The notes beneath the pieces are model-generated. The model worked only from the letters and a program-made list of their open reading frames with translations, was not told where the DNA came from and made no database searches. This document shows positions 25,156 through 36,451 of a DNA stretch of 64,000 bases, piece after piece. Source of the stretch: Mangrovimicrobium sp033283265 (GTDB lineage Bacteria; Pseudomonadota; Gammaproteobacteria; Pseudomonadales; Halieaceae); the NCBI GenBank assembly GCA_033283265.1, contig JAWMQN010000001.1:1798001-1862000 (forward strand). Direction: 5' to 3'. Positions within the stretch are counted from its first letter, which is position 1. The number at the start of each line of letters is the position of its first letter. Made by a program: the position numbers and the translations under genes.

Positions 25156-25860
25156 TCAGCGTATTTCGGGCACCGCCCAATCTATCGCTCCCCGCCCCCG
25201 CGCTACAAGGTATTCATTGGCACTGCTGAAATGCCCGCAGCCAAAAAATCCGCGATGGGCGGACAGCGGCGAGGGGTGCGGCGCCTTCAGCACACAGTGG
25301 CGTTCACTGTCTATGATAGCCCCCTTGCGCTGGGCATAGGCGCCCCAGAGCATGAACACCACCGCCTCGCACTCGCGGTTGATGACGTCGATCACCCGGT
25401 CGGTAAAAGTCTCCCAGCCCCTGCCCTGGTGCGACGCCGCCTGCCCGGCCTGCACCGTGAGCACACTGTTGAGCAGCAACACGCCCTGGTCGGCCCAGCT
25501 GGTGAGGCAGCCGTGGGCGGGAATCGGCAGGCCGAGCTCGGCGTGGATCTCCTTGTAGATGTTCTGCAGCGAGGGGGGGATGGCGACACCGGGACGCACC
25601 GAAAAGCACAGCCCATGGGCCTGGCCGGGGCCGTGGTAGGGATCCTGGCCGAGGATGACCACCTTCACCGCCGCCAGCGGCGTGTGCTCGAAAGCGTTGA
25701 AATATTCGCTGCCGGCAGGGAAAATACGCCGGCCCTGCTGTTTCTCCGCCTGCAGGAACGCGCGCAGCTCCCGCATATAGGGCTGCTCGAACTCAGGGGC
25801 GAGCTGCGCCAGCCAACTTGGCTCCAGTTTTATCTGCGCCGTCTGCGCGGCTTCGCTCAT
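25156..25860 (-). CDS. ung: Uracil-DNA glycosylase, family 1
   Basis: Base-excision repair enzyme of 234 residues that removes uracil from DNA. Motif A, VVILGQDPYHGPGQAHGL, carries the catalytic aspartate; the phenylalanine-stacking segment AIPPSLQNIYKEI, the asparagine motif GVLLLNSVLTV and motif B, KAPHPSPLSAHRGFFGC, with the catalytic histidine, are all intact. I chose ATG 25860 because GGGAG lies six bases upstream; an opening to 25881 adds seven residues. It is monocistronic and divergent from the GDT1-type transporter. Confidence 0.97.
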   Translation of the reverse strand: MSEAAQTAQIKLEPSWLAQLAPEFEQPYMRELRAFLQAEKQQGRRIFPAGSEYFNAFEHTPLAAVKVVILGQDPYHGPGQAHGLCFSVRPGVAIPPSLQNIYKEIHAELGLPIPAHGCLTSWADQGVLLLNSVLTVQAGQAASHQGRGWETFTDRVIDVINRECEAVVFMLWGAYAQRKGAIIDSERHCVLKAPHPSPLSAHRGFFGCGHFSSANEYLVARGRGAIDWAVPEIR

Positions 25861-25972
25861 AGGGGACTCCCGCATTCTCACTTAACCCGTGCCCGGCGGC
25901 TGCGCCGGACCCGGGCCACTATAACCGCTGCGCCACTGGCGATACACCGCGCGGCCAACCGAACTGGATTTT

Positions 25973-26527
25973 ATGGAAGCCTTTCTCACCTCCACCCTCA
26001 CCGTCGCCCTCGCGGAGATCGGCGACAAGACGCAGTTGCTCTCGCTGTTCCTGGCCACCCGCTTCCGCAACAAGTGGGCGATCATCGCCGGCATCCTCGT
26101 CGCCACGCTGATCAACCACGGGGTCTCCGCCTGGCTCGGCGACTGGATCAGCCAGTACCTGCAAAGCGCCATCGGCCAGTGGCTGATCGGCGGCAGTTTC
26201 ATCGCCCTCGGCCTGTGGCTGCTGATCCCCGACAAGGACGACAGCGACGACTCGGCCATCGAGCGCTACGGTGCTTTCGTCGCCACCACGGTGCTGTTCT
26301 TCTTCGCCGAAATCGGCGACAAGACGCAGATCGCCACGGTGCTGCTCGGTGCGCAGTTCAGCGATGTGCTCTGGGTGACGGTCGGCACAACGCTCGGCAT
26401 GCTGGCGGCAAACGTTCCGGTCGTCTTCGCAGGGGACTACCTGATGCAGAAAATCCCGCTGAAACTGGCTCACGTTGTTGCGGCAATTGCGTTTATCGCG
26501 GTCGGTATCTGGCAAATTCTGGCGTAG
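25973..26527 (+). CDS. TMEM165/GDT1 (UPF0016) family manganese/calcium transporter
   Basis: Membrane protein of 184 residues with six predicted helices and the duplicated family signature: VALAEIGDKTQLLSLFLATR in the first half and FFAEIGDKTQIATVLLGAQF in the second. The acidic and threonine residues of E-x-G-D-K-T line the cation path in this family, whose bacterial members MneA and Mnx export Mn2+ and whose eukaryotic ones exchange Ca2+ or Mn2+. The acidic loop DKDDSDD between the halves is usual. I looked for a yybP-ykoY manganese riboswitch in the 112 bp upstream and saw none. Confidence 0.92.
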   Translation: MEAFLTSTLTVALAEIGDKTQLLSLFLATRFRNKWAIIAGILVATLINHGVSAWLGDWISQYLQSAIGQWLIGGSFIALGLWLLIPDKDDSDDSAIERYGAFVATTVLFFFAEIGDKTQIATVLLGAQFSDVLWVTVGTTLGMLAANVPVVFAGDYLMQKIPLKLAHVVAAIAFIAVGIWQILA

Positions 26528-26616
26528 GGAAACAACACCAGGTTTCAAGGTCGAAAATCAGTTCTGGCACTGCGGCAGGACTGAATACGTTAAAGGGCTT
26601 CCCGAAAACCGCAAAA

Positions 26617-26655
26617 GCGCCATCCATGGCAGCTCAACCTCGGACATCCATGTCC
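26617..26655. repeat. Intergenic palindromes with a CATCCATG core
   Basis: Between the convergent GDT1-type gene and the F420 fusion gene lie two short palindromes, GCCATCCATGGC (26619-26630) and GGACATCCATGTCC (26642-26655). Both have the loop ATCCAT and are preceded by AAAAGCG in the first case. The same core and the same AAAAGCG lead-in occur in the palindrome at 9991-10004, which suggests a dispersed repeat family. The gap 26528-26724 contains nothing else I recognise. Confidence 0.6.
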
Positions 26656-26724
26656 TCGGATGTCCCGGTGAGGGTGATGTTGCTGCACGAGCCTCTCTCT
26701 GGGAGTTCTCGAACCCTTGAGCTT

Positions 26725-29700
26725 TTAATCGCAAGCTGCCAGTGGAAAAACGTGCGCAAAAGGCAGGAACAGGTCCCGCGGGTCAGCGGCGAGCGCATCG
26801 ATCAGCTTGATACGCTGCAACTTGCCGGCTGACTGGTTCTCCGGCTCCATGAGCGGCGCCGCATTGAACGCCGCCATGCGGCGCTCCGGCGCGACATCGC
26901 CGTAACGGGTATTGCGCATGCGCGGCACGCGGCCGAGATCGCGGATGACCTCCTCCATGTGCGCGGGCGGCCACTCCTGGCCGTGTTCCGAGCCCGCGGC
27001 GCGGGTGATGGACTCGTTCATCAGCGTGCCGCCGAGATCATTGGCGCCCGCGTTGAGGCAGGCGGCGACGCCCTCCCCGCCCATCTTCACCCAGGACGTC
27101 TGGATATTGTCGATCAGGCCGTGGAAGACCAGCCGCGCTACCGAGTGCATGAGCACCGCCTCGCGGAAGGTGGGGCCGCGGCGGGCATTGCCCTTGAGGT
27201 ACATCGGCGCTTCCATGTGCACGAAGGGCAGCGGCACGAACTCGGTGAAACCGCCGGTGCGCTGCTGCAGCTCGCGCAGCTGCAGGAGATGGCGCGCCCA
27301 GTGGCGCGGCGCTTCGATGTGGCCGTACATCACCGTGGCGGTGGTGCGGAAGCCGGCGCGATGGGCGGCCTCCATGACCTCCAGCCACTGGCCGGTGTCG
27401 AGTTTGTCCGGGCACAGGGTGGCGCGCACTTCGTCGTGCAGCACCTCGGCGGCGGTGCCGGGCAGGGTGTCGAGTCCCGCGGCCTTGAGCCGCGCCAGGA
27501 ATTCGTCGAGGGAGATGCCCAGGGTCTGGGCGCCCTGCCAGACTTCCAGCGGCGAGAAGGCGTGGATGTGCATGGCCGGTGTCGCCGCGCGCACGGTGCG
27601 CAGGATGTCGATGTAGGTCTGGCCGGTGTAGTCGGGGTGGATGCCGCCCTGCATGCACACTTCGGTCGCGCCCCGCTCCCAGGCCTCGCTGCAGCGGCGG
27701 GCGATTTCCTCGCCGCTGATGTCGTAGGGCCGGCCGCGCAGGTTCTCGCTCAGCTTGCCCTTGGAAAAGGCGCAGAACTGGCACTTGAAGTAGCAGACGT
27801 TGGTGTAGTTGATGTTGCGGTTGACCACGTAGCTGACGCTGTCGCCGTTCACCTCCAGCCGCAGGCGGTCGGCCTGGGCCGCCAGCCAGGCGAACTCGGG
27901 GCCGCGCACACTGAACAGGCGTTCGACGTCGCTGTCCGCCAGCGGGTCGCCGCGCTCGCAGCGCGCGACGATCTGCCGCAGGTCCTGCGCGATGTCCTCG
28001 TTGGCGGCAACCCCGCCCAGCAGGGCCGCTTCCAGGGCCGGCACGGGAATGCCCTCCCCCGGCACCCAGCTGTCGCGGCGGGCGTAGCCGCTGGCGTCGC
28101 TGTGGGCGAGTACTGCGCCGCGCACGGCCGGGTCCAGCCAGCGCTGCGGCTGATTCGCGTAGGCCGGGTAGATGGTCAGGCGCTGGTCGAGGAACTTGCC
28201 GGCGGCGGCGGTTTCCCGCGCCAGCTGTTCGAGGTGGGGCCAGGGGGCTTCCGGGTTGACGTGGTCCGGGGTCAGCGGCGAGACGCCGCCCCAGTCGTTG
28301 ATGCCGGCGGCGACGAGGCGCTCGAGCACCCCCGGGCTGAGGTTGGGCGGCGCCTGGATGTTCATCTGCGCGCCGAAGATGAGCCGGGCCACGGCGATGG
28401 TCCAGAGCAGTTCCTCGAGATCGGGCTCGGGGGCGCTGGCCATCAGGGTGCCCGGCTTGGCGCGGAAGTTCTGCACGATGACTTCCTGCAGGTGACCGTG
28501 GCGCAGGTGGCTGGCGCGCAGGGCGAGCAGGGCCTCGATGCGCTCGCGACGGGTCTCGCCAATGCCGATGAGGATGCCGGAGGTAAAGGGCACGGCGGCT
28601 TCGCCGGCGCGCTCGATGGTCGCCAGGCGCACCGCCGGCTGCTTGTCCGGCGAGCCGTAGTGGGGCATGCCCTTCTCGCACAGGCGCTCGGAGGCGGACT
28701 CGAGCATGATGCCCATGGAGGCGCTGACCGGGCGCAGCATGGCGATTTCATCCGCCGTCATGCAGCCGGCGTTGATATGCGGCAGCAGCCCGGTTTCCTT
28801 CAGCACCCGCGCGGCGACATCGCGCACGTATTCGAGGGTGCTGGCATAGCCCATCTCTTCCAGGGCCTTGCGCGCGGTTGAGTAGCGCAGCTCGGGTTTC
28901 TCGCCGAGGGTGAAGAGGGCTTCCTGGCAGCCCTGGGCCGCGCCCTGGCGGCACAGTTCGAGCACCTCTTCCACCGGCATGTAGGCCTGCCCGATACGCT
29001 TGGGCGTGCGGGCGAAGGTGCAGTAGTGGCAGACGTCCCGGCACAGGTGGGTGAGCGGGATGAAGACCTTGCGCGAGTAGGTGAGCACCGCGCCGTGGCC
29101 GCGGTCACGCAGTTCGCCGGCGAGACCGACGAGGGCGGCGGTATCGTCGATCTCCGCCAGCGCCAGGGCCGCGCTGTCCTCGAGCAGTTCGCCACTCCCG
29201 ACAAGTGTGTCGCGCAAGCGCTGCAGCTTGTCGTCAGTGCGGGGCTGCGCGAGGCCCAGTTCGTTGATGAGCGCGCGGGTATGGGCGCCGAGATGCGCCA
29301 GCCCGGCGAGTTGCTCGAGGTCGCGGGCATCGTCCACGTCCAGCGCCAGCCCCTCGCGCTCGAGGGCAGTGCAGGCCAGGCCGGCCTCCGCGGCCCAGCG
29401 CCGGTGGCGGGCGAAACTGTCCGGGCCGAAGTGGAACTGCGGCGGCCTGCCGCCGTCGAAAGCCAGCAGGTTGGTGCCGCGGCCGGACTTGTCGCCGCCG
29501 ATCACCAGGCCGGCATCGGCGCAGGCGAGCACGCTGTCGATATCCGCTGCCCGCAGGGCGGGCAGGTCGGCGTGCAGGACCAGTACCCGGTCGCCGGGCC
29601 CGCAGAGCTGGTCCACCGCTGCCGCCAGCAGCGCATTCAGCTCCAGCACCGGCAGGCTGCTCTCGTCGATAAACCCGACCTCGTGGCGCGCCGCCAGCTC

Positions 29701-29885
29701 GCGCGCCTCGGCGCCCGAGGAAAGCAGGGTCACCGAATCGACGCGCGCGGATTGCGCCAGGCAGTGCAGGACGTCATTGGCCATGGCCAGCACCAGCGCC
29801 CGTCGCTGGGGGGCAGACAGCACCGCCGCCAGGCGGCTCTTGCCCTCCGTCACCGGTTTCAAGGCCACCAGTGCCCGGGTCCGCG

Positions 29886-29889
<4 letters not shown>
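26725..29889 (-). CDS. Trifunctional F420 biosynthesis protein: CofC-CofG-CofH fusion
   Basis: A 1054-residue chain with three domains. Residues about 1-205 are a CofC/FbiD-like guanylyltransferase (VALKPVTEGKSRLAAVL, HADLPALRAAD, GGDKSGRGTNLLAF) that makes the GPPG-type donor. Residues about 250-600 are CofG, with the radical-SAM cluster motif CRDVCHYC at 283-290. Residues about 670-1040 are CofH, with CYFKCQFC at 699-706. CofG and CofH together make FO from 5-amino-6-ribitylaminouracil and tyrosine and are fused in actinobacterial FbiC of about 856 residues; the extra 200 residues equal one CofC. CofC is otherwise a separate protein in the organisms I know. The gene overlaps cofD by 4 bp. 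I see no frameshift or internal stop. The CofC donor (2-phospholactate, PEP or 3-phosphoglycerate) cannot be read from sequence by eye. Confidence 0.93.
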
Positions 29890-30844
<955 letters not shown>

Positions 30845-30845
<1 letters not shown>

Positions 30846-31612
30846 CAGCGGAACATGTCCATCTCGCGCGGCCGCAACAGGGCTGCGGAGCCCTCTTCCG
30901 ACGCGGGCAGCGCGGCGCCGCGCACCAGCACTGCGGGGCAGCCCTGGGCCGCCTGGCCCATGACCAGGGAGGCGGCGGCGGCCAGTTCGTCGGCCACGGC
31001 GGGCATGGTCACCTCCAGGCGGTTGCCGAAGAGGTCGTGCTCGCCGACCTGGTCCCACACCGGGGCCAGCCCGGCGCTGCCGATGGCGATACCCACCGTG
31101 CCCACCCGCCAGGCGCGACCCGCGCTGTCATTGATGATGATCTGCGGGCGCACACCGGCAGCCGCGCCGATAGCCTCGCGCAGGGCGGCGGCGGAGCGAT
31201 CCGGGTCTTCCGGCAGCAGCAGCACCCGCGGGTCCGCCGGGTCGCTGTGGATATTCGAGCGGTCGATGCCGGCATTGGCGTGCACGTAGCCATTGCGATG
31301 CTCGACGATGATGACACCCGGGCGCACCCGCAGCACCTCGCGGCTCTCGTCGAGGATCAGCTGCACCAGGCGCGGGTCCTTGTCGGCCTGCCGGGCGATG
31401 TCGCGGGCCCGCTCGCCGGGCTCGACCTCGGCCAGCCGGGCGTAGCGGTTTTCCGCCTTGGAGACGATCTTCTGTGCGATGACCAGCACGTCGCCCGCCT
31501 CCAGGCCGAGGCCGTTGTCGGCCAGGGCAGCGAGGAGCAGCGCGGCGAGGTCGTCGCCGGGCGCCACCAGCGGGAAGTCCCGCAGCGGGAAGATTTGCAC
31601 AGCGCCAGCCAC
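30845..31612 (-). CDS. cofE: Coenzyme F420-0:L-glutamate ligase
   Basis: GTP-dependent ligase that adds the gamma-linked glutamate tail to F420-0. The 255-residue protein has the CofE motifs DVLVIAQKIVSKAENRYARL, the acidic/asparagine active-site stretch VHANAGIDRSNI and IIINDSAGRAWRVGTVGIAIG. Its length equals the stand-alone archaeal type; the extra nitroreductase-like domain of actinobacterial FbiB, which also saturates dehydro-F420, is missing. If the CofC domain uses PEP, a separate reductase would be needed. It follows npdG by 16 bp and precedes cofD with a 1-bp overlap. Confidence 0.95.
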
Positions 31613-31628
31613 CGGGGGGCTTACTGGA

Positions 31629-32315
31629 TCAGTGGTCTTCGCCGAGCCCGGAGATACGGATCCCGGCGTGGCAGTTGTACTGCTTGTTGATGACGATCAG
31701 CACCGAGGTCAGCGCCTCCGCCGCCGCGGCATTGTTGATCATGCCGGCGTGGAAGCCGCGCATGCCCGCCGCCTCGACCAGGGTGATCACCGCCTCGCGC
31801 GCCTCGCGGTTATTGCCGCACACCAGCACGTCGCAATCCGGCGGGCCGACTTCCTGCAGCGCCGCCGCCGGCACGTTCTGGAAGGCGGAGACCACGCGCA
31901 CCTCTTCACCCAGCAGCGCCTGGGCGATCTGGCCGGCACTGCCGCCCTCGGGCAGTTGTACCCGGGCGACCTTCGGCGGCACCAGGGGCACGGTGACATC
32001 GACCAGTATCTTGCCGGCCAGGGCCGGCTTTACCGCCTCCAGCGTGCTCGCCTGGTGACTGAAGGGCACCGTGAGGGTGACGATATCCGCCGCCTCGGCC
32101 GCAGCCAGATTGTCCATGGCCTCGACCGAGACCGCGCCTACGCCGCGCTCGGCCATGACTTCCTGCAGGTCGGCGACCGCCGCCTGGGCTTTTTCCAGTG
32201 TCCGCGAGCCGATGATCACCCGGTAGCCGGACTGGGCCCAGCGCTGGGCGAGACCGGTGCCGAGGTCGCCGGTGCCACCGAGAATGGCGAGAACGGGCAG
32301 TGATTCCTGGTTCAT
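31629..32315 (-). CDS. npdG: F420-dependent NADP reductase (NADPH:F420 oxidoreductase)
   Basis: Soluble 228-residue enzyme that exchanges hydride between NADPH and F420. It has an N-terminal dinucleotide-binding motif LAILGGTGDLGTGLAQRW (residues 8-25) and IIGSRTLEKAQ, whose serine-arginine pair recognises the NADP phosphate. Next come VTLTVPFSHQ, KILVDVTVPL and SAFQNVPAAALQ, the last resembling the F420-facing part of archaeal Fno proteins, and a C-terminal INNAAAAEALTSVLIVINKQ. It is the first gene of the operon, so reduction of the cofactor is produced together with its synthesis. Related proteins of the NAD-binding-2 type exist, but the F420 genes beside it make this assignment strong. 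Confidence 0.9.
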   Translation of the reverse strand: MNQESLPVLAILGGTGDLGTGLAQRWAQSGYRVIIGSRTLEKAQAAVADLQEVMAERGVGAVSVEAMDNLAAAEAADIVTLTVPFSHQASTLEAVKPALAGKILVDVTVPLVPPKVARVQLPEGGSAGQIAQALLGEEVRVVSAFQNVPAAALQEVGPPDCDVLVCGNNREAREAVITLVEAAGMRGFHAGMINNAAAAEALTSVLIVINKQYNCHAGIRISGLGEDH

Positions 32316-32506
32316 TTTGATTATCCCTTTTAGTATTCAGCGGGCCGCTCGAAAGCGCCGCGTGGCATCTTAGGTAAATAGCCGGGGCGCCACAAGTCGG
32401 CGCCGCGGCGGCCGGCATTTTCCAGCCGGGGTAATGCGGCTATACTCGCTGCAATCGTCGGCACCCGGCAATACCGCTGGCCGAGAGGAATCGCAGCAAC
32501 TCATCG

Positions 32507-35500
32507 ATGTTTCGCAGCCAGTCCAAACTGAAGGAACAGCCCGCACTGCTGGTGCTGGACGACGGAGCGAAACTCGCTGGCGACTGCAGCGTCGACGACG
32601 AGTTCCAGTTCCAGCTGGTGCGGGTGAAGCTGCTCGCCGGCACCAGTTCCAGCGGCCGGGTCCGCCTGCAGCAGGGCATGCACGCCCAGCTCAACCTCAC
32701 CCAGCAGTCCGGGCTCGCCGAGCTGCCGGTGACCATCGCCAGCATCAACGATGGCAGGGTGCTGCTGAACACCCGCTACCCGGCGAGCGAGCTCGCCGAC
32801 GGCTGGCGCGAGATGCTGCTGCGCACCCCGCCGCCGGCGATCCGCCCGTCCAGCCTGAGCGCCTCATCGGTAGAATATACCCGCCTCCTGCGCAACTTCC
32901 ACCAGAGCGCCATACAACAGCTCGAGGCCCTGCTGCCGGTCGCCATCGATGCCATCTACGAGGACCTGCGCACGCTCGGCCAGCGGATAAAGCCGCGCGA
33001 GGAAGGCGCCAACAATGTCTACAACGCGGCGGTGGGCATCGGCGGCAACCGCGACGCCATCTGCGACATGCTGCTGCAGAAGGTCGAGCAGTACTTCCAG
33101 TCGATGCTGCCGCAGGCCGGCGAGGACGACTTCTGGCAGGAGGAGATCGAGCGCGCCGAGGAGCTCGACCTGGTCGACCTCGACGAGTTCGAGGGTCACC
33201 TGGCCTTCAACCGCACCGTGGCGCTGGCCGAGGAACTCTACCGCATCGACCTCGAGGCCCTGACCATCCGCGTGGCCCGGCTGCTCGACGCCGACCCGCT
33301 GAAGGTCCGCGTGCCGGTACACGCCCGCCAGCTGTGCCGCGCCTTCCAGCTGGCCATCGAGCCGGTGGAGGTCGCCTCGGAGGCGGCCCCGGTAGTCTAC
33401 GAATACTTTTCCCAGCACCTGATCCGCCCGCTCGCCAACTTTTACACCAGCCTCAACAGCAGTCTGGCGGAAGCCGGCCTGGAGCCGGAGCTGGAGACCC
33501 AGATTCGCACCAAGGGTTCGCTGCTGAAGAAAGCCCAGCGCAATGCAGCCAAGGGCCTGGCGGGCCAGCCGCCGATCGAAGCGGCCCCGCCACCGCCACC
33601 ACCGCCACCGCCCCCGCCCGCCCCAGCGCCGGTTGTCGAGCAGGAGGCCAGCGCGGCCCGCGGTCTAGCCGCCCGGCTCGGTGCCGGCATCCGCAATTTC
33701 AATGTCTACCAATCGGTGGTCGACGCGCTGAGTTTTCACCGCGAAGTGCAGGGCCTGGCCAGGAGCGAGGACATCGCCTCCGGGGTGCCGCTGAGCGGCA
33801 CCTGGGACGGCGCCACGGTTCCCAGCAGCGAGCTGGACCAGTCGCGGCTCGCCGACGCAACCACCATCGCCGCTGCCCTGCTCAACCTGCAGCGGGACCA
33901 GCAGCAGCGCCAGCAACTGCGCGACGCGGCCTCGGTGCGCGACTACCTGGCCCAGCACCGCGAACAGATCGGCGCGCTGCGCGACAGCAGCGGCCTGACC
34001 ATGGACAGCCTCAACCAGCTGGATATGGTCGACAACCTGTTCAGCACCATACGCTCGCATATCGACCTGGCCACCGAGCTGCAACCCGCGCTCTCCAACC
34101 TGCAGATCCCGCTGGCCCGGCTGGCCCTCCTCGACAGCCGCTTCTTCGTCGACTCCGGCCACGCCGCCCGCGCGGTGGTGGATCGCCTCGCGAACCTCGC
34201 CAGCTCGGCCAACTTCCCCAACCGGGCGCTGGAGTCGCGCATCGGGAACATCGTCGACGGCATCGTCGACAACTATGAACAGGACGAGTCGGTGTTCTCC
34301 CGCGCCCTGGAGGACATCGACCGGCTGAGCGAACAGCAGGAACGGGCCCTGTCGCGCAACATCGAACGGGTGGTGCACATCCAGGAGGGCCAGGAGAAAG
34401 TCCGCCAGGCGCGACTGGCGGTCAGCGCCGCCATCAACCAGCGCATTCGCCCGCCCGCGGCGCCGCGGGTACTGCTCGACATGGTCGAGTCCGGCTGGCG
34501 CGACCTGCTGGTGCTCATCCACGTGCGCGACGGCGCCGACAGCGCCGCCTGGGACGAGCACCTGAAGACCATCGACCAACTCGCCACCTGGCTGCTCGAC
34601 AAGCAGTCCGGCGAAGGCAACGAGGACCTGCGCATGCAGCGCAGCCTGGAGGCGGAAACCCTGATCGAGTGGGTCGAGCAGCAGCTCTCGGCCGGCCTGC
34701 CCACCAGCGTCCAGTACCAGCCGGTGCTGGCGGAATTGCGCGGCATCCTCTCCGGCGACCAGGACGTGGTCGCCGCGGAGGTCGCCGGGAACGCCGGGGC
34801 GGAAGAGGATTCACCCCAGCGCCTGCGGGCGCGGGTAGAGGAACTGCCGCGCCTGCGCCGCTGGGTAAACCGGGTGGAGCAGCTCGATACCGGTGCCTGG
34901 CTCACCTACCTGGGCAGCGACGGCAAGAAGCGCCGCATGCAGCTGGCCTGGATGAGCCCCGCCCGGGACCGCTTCATCTTCGTCAACGAGCGCGGCCAGA
35001 AGGCGGCCGACCTCAGCGCCGTGCAGCTGGCGCGCAAGCTGAGCCAGGGGGTCAAGCCACCGCTGCCGGCAGACCAGTTGCCGGTGGTCGACAAGAGCCT
35101 CTACCAGACCCTGGAACAGGCCCAGGAAACCCTCAGCTTCAGCCGCAACCACGACAGCCTGTCGCGGCTGATCAACCGCGAGACCTTCCTCGGCCAGATG
35201 GACCGGGCCCTGCGCCACGCCCGGCAGAAAGATTCCCAACACGCGGTGCTGTGCCTCGACATCGACAACTTCGCCCTGGTCAACGAGGTCTTCGACCAGG
35301 TCAACGGCGACGAGGTGCTGGTCGAGTTCAGCCACCTGCTGGCACAGCTGCACGGCAAGAAGATCTCCTCCGCCCGTATCGAGGGTGACCGCTTCGCCAT
35401 CCTGCTACTCGATCGCGACGCCGACGCGGCGGAACAGTTTGCCGAGAAGGTGCGCAGCGATATCGAGAACAGCAGTGTGGATATCGACGGTGAACAGGTC

Positions 35501-36451
35501 ACCTTCACTGTCTCCATCGGCGTCGCCCAGATTCTCGAGTACAGCCCCGCGGTGGACGAGATACTCGAAAGCGCAACCCGGGCGATGCGCCAGGCCAAGG
35601 CCAGCGGTCGCAACCGGGTGCAGCGCTACCAGCCCGACCAGTCCCTGGCCAGGGAGTTCCGCATCGGCCGCACGCGCACCCGCGACAGCCTCGAGCAGGC
35701 CCTCGCTACCGACCGCTTCGTGTTGCGCGCGCAGCCGATCGTCCAGGTGGCGGTCACCGGCCAGCAGCCGGTGGGCAAGCATTACGAGCTGCTGCTGGGC
35801 CTGACCGGGGCCGATGGCCGGGTTGGTTCACCGGAGGAGTTCATCCAGAGCGCCGAGCGTTACGGCTTCATGAACCTGGTCGATCGCTGGGTGGTGCGCG
35901 AGGCCTTCCGCTGGGTCAGCGGCCTTATGGACGCGCAGAAGGAAGTGCCCTTCCTCGCCATCAACCTCTCCGGCAGCAGCGTCACCGACGACGCCTTCCT
36001 CGAATACCTGCTGGAACAGATTTCCGAATTCGGCGTGGGCACCAGCCGCATCTGCTTCGAGATCACCGAGACTGGCACCATCACCAACCTGGTCAAGGCC
36101 GCCGACTTCGTCCGCGCCTTTCGCAACATCGGCTGCAAGTTCTCCATCGACGATTTCGGTACCGGCCTCGCCAGCCACAACTACCTGCGCGAACTGCCGG
36201 TCGACTACGTCAAGATCGACGGCACTTTCATTACCGGTGTCCACACCAACCGTGCCGACTACGCCATGGCCCGCTCGATCAACGACCTCGCCCACTTCCT
36301 CGGCCAGGAGACCATCGCCGAGTCGGTGGAGAACGACGCCATCATCGCCAAGCTGGAGGAAATCGGCGTCGACTACCTGCAGGGCTGGGGCGTCGCACCG
36401 CCGCGCCTGCTGAGCGATATCACCGCTGAACTGGCCAGCATCATCAAGTAA
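32507..36451 (+). CDS. DUF1631 protein with degenerate GGDEF and EAL domains
   Basis: A 1314-residue cytoplasmic protein. The first 760 or so residues are DUF1631, interrupted near residue 365 by a proline-only stretch encoded by CCX repeats. A GGDEF-fold domain follows (LCLDIDNFALVNEVFDQ), with EGDRF at residues 959-963 in place of GGDEF, so cyclase activity is unlikely. The C-terminal EAL-fold domain has ELL at 1094-1096 in place of EAL but keeps the catalytic glutamate, FLAINLSGSS, EITETG, DDFGTG, KIDG and TIAESVEN, so phosphodiesterase activity is possible. No membrane segment or sensory input domain is seen. The gene stands alone, divergent from the F420 operon, with a 191-bp shared promoter region. 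Confidence 0.9.
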   Translation: MFRSQSKLKEQPALLVLDDGAKLAGDCSVDDEFQFQLVRVKLLAGTSSSGRVRLQQGMHAQLNLTQQSGLAELPVTIASINDGRVLLNTRYPASELADGWREMLLRTPPPAIRPSSLSASSVEYTRLLRNFHQSAIQQLEALLPVAIDAIYEDLRTLGQRIKPREEGANNVYNAAVGIGGNRDAICDMLLQKVEQYFQSMLPQAGEDDFWQEEIERAEELDLVDLDEFEGHLAFNRTVALAEELYRIDLEALTIRVARLLDADPLKVRVPVHARQLCRAFQLAIEPVEVASEAAPVVYEYFSQHLIRPLANFYTSLNSSLAEAGLEPELETQIRTKGSLLKKAQRNAAKGLAGQPPIEAAPPPPPPPPPPPAPAPVVEQEASAARGLAARLGAGIRNFNVYQSVVDALSFHREVQGLARSEDIASGVPLSGTWDGATVPSSELDQSRLADATTIAAALLNLQRDQQQRQQLRDAASVRDYLAQHREQIGALRDSSGLTMDSLNQLDMVDNLFSTIRSHIDLATELQPALSNLQIPLARLALLDSRFFVDSGHAARAVVDRLANLASSANFPNRALESRIGNIVDGIVDNYEQDESVFSRALEDIDRLSEQQERALSRNIERVVHIQEGQEKVRQARLAVSAAINQRIRPPAAPRVLLDMVESGWRDLLVLIHVRDGADSAAWDEHLKTIDQLATWLLDKQSGEGNEDLRMQRSLEAETLIEWVEQQLSAGLPTSVQYQPVLAELRGILSGDQDVVAAEVAGNAGAEEDSPQRLRARVEELPRLRRWVNRVEQLDTGAWLTYLGSDGKKRRMQLAWMSPARDRFIFVNERGQKAADLSAVQLARKLSQGVKPPLPADQLPVVDKSLYQTLEQAQETLSFSRNHDSLSRLINRETFLGQMDRALRHARQKDSQHAVLCLDIDNFALVNEVFDQVNGDEVLVEFSHLLAQLHGKKISSARIEGDRFAILLLDRDADAAEQFAEKVRSDIENSSVDIDGEQVTFTVSIGVAQILEYSPAVDEILESATRAMRQAKASGRNRVQRYQPDQSLAREFRIGRTRTRDSLEQALATDRFVLRAQPIVQVAVTGQQPVGKHYELLLGLTGADGRVGSPEEFIQSAERYGFMNLVDRWVVREAFRWVSGLMDAQKEVPFLAINLSGSSVTDDAFLEYLLEQISEFGVGTSRICFEITETGTITNLVKAADFVRAFRNIGCKFSIDDFGTGLASHNYLRELPVDYVKIDGTFITGVHTNRADYAMARSINDLAHFLGQETIAESVENDAIIAKLEEIGVDYLQGWGVAPPRLLSDITAELASIIK

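Noticed and set aside
25882..25972. Possible manganese riboswitch upstream of the GDT1-type transporter
   Set aside because: The yybP-ykoY family is often upstream of such genes, but the 91-bp gap lacks its conserved loops and is just a GC-rich hairpin region.
33570..33625. CCX repeat in the DUF1631 gene as a possible microsatellite or mobile repeat
   Set aside because: It is in frame and encodes a proline linker typical of multi-domain proteins; no repeat structure outside the codon pattern.
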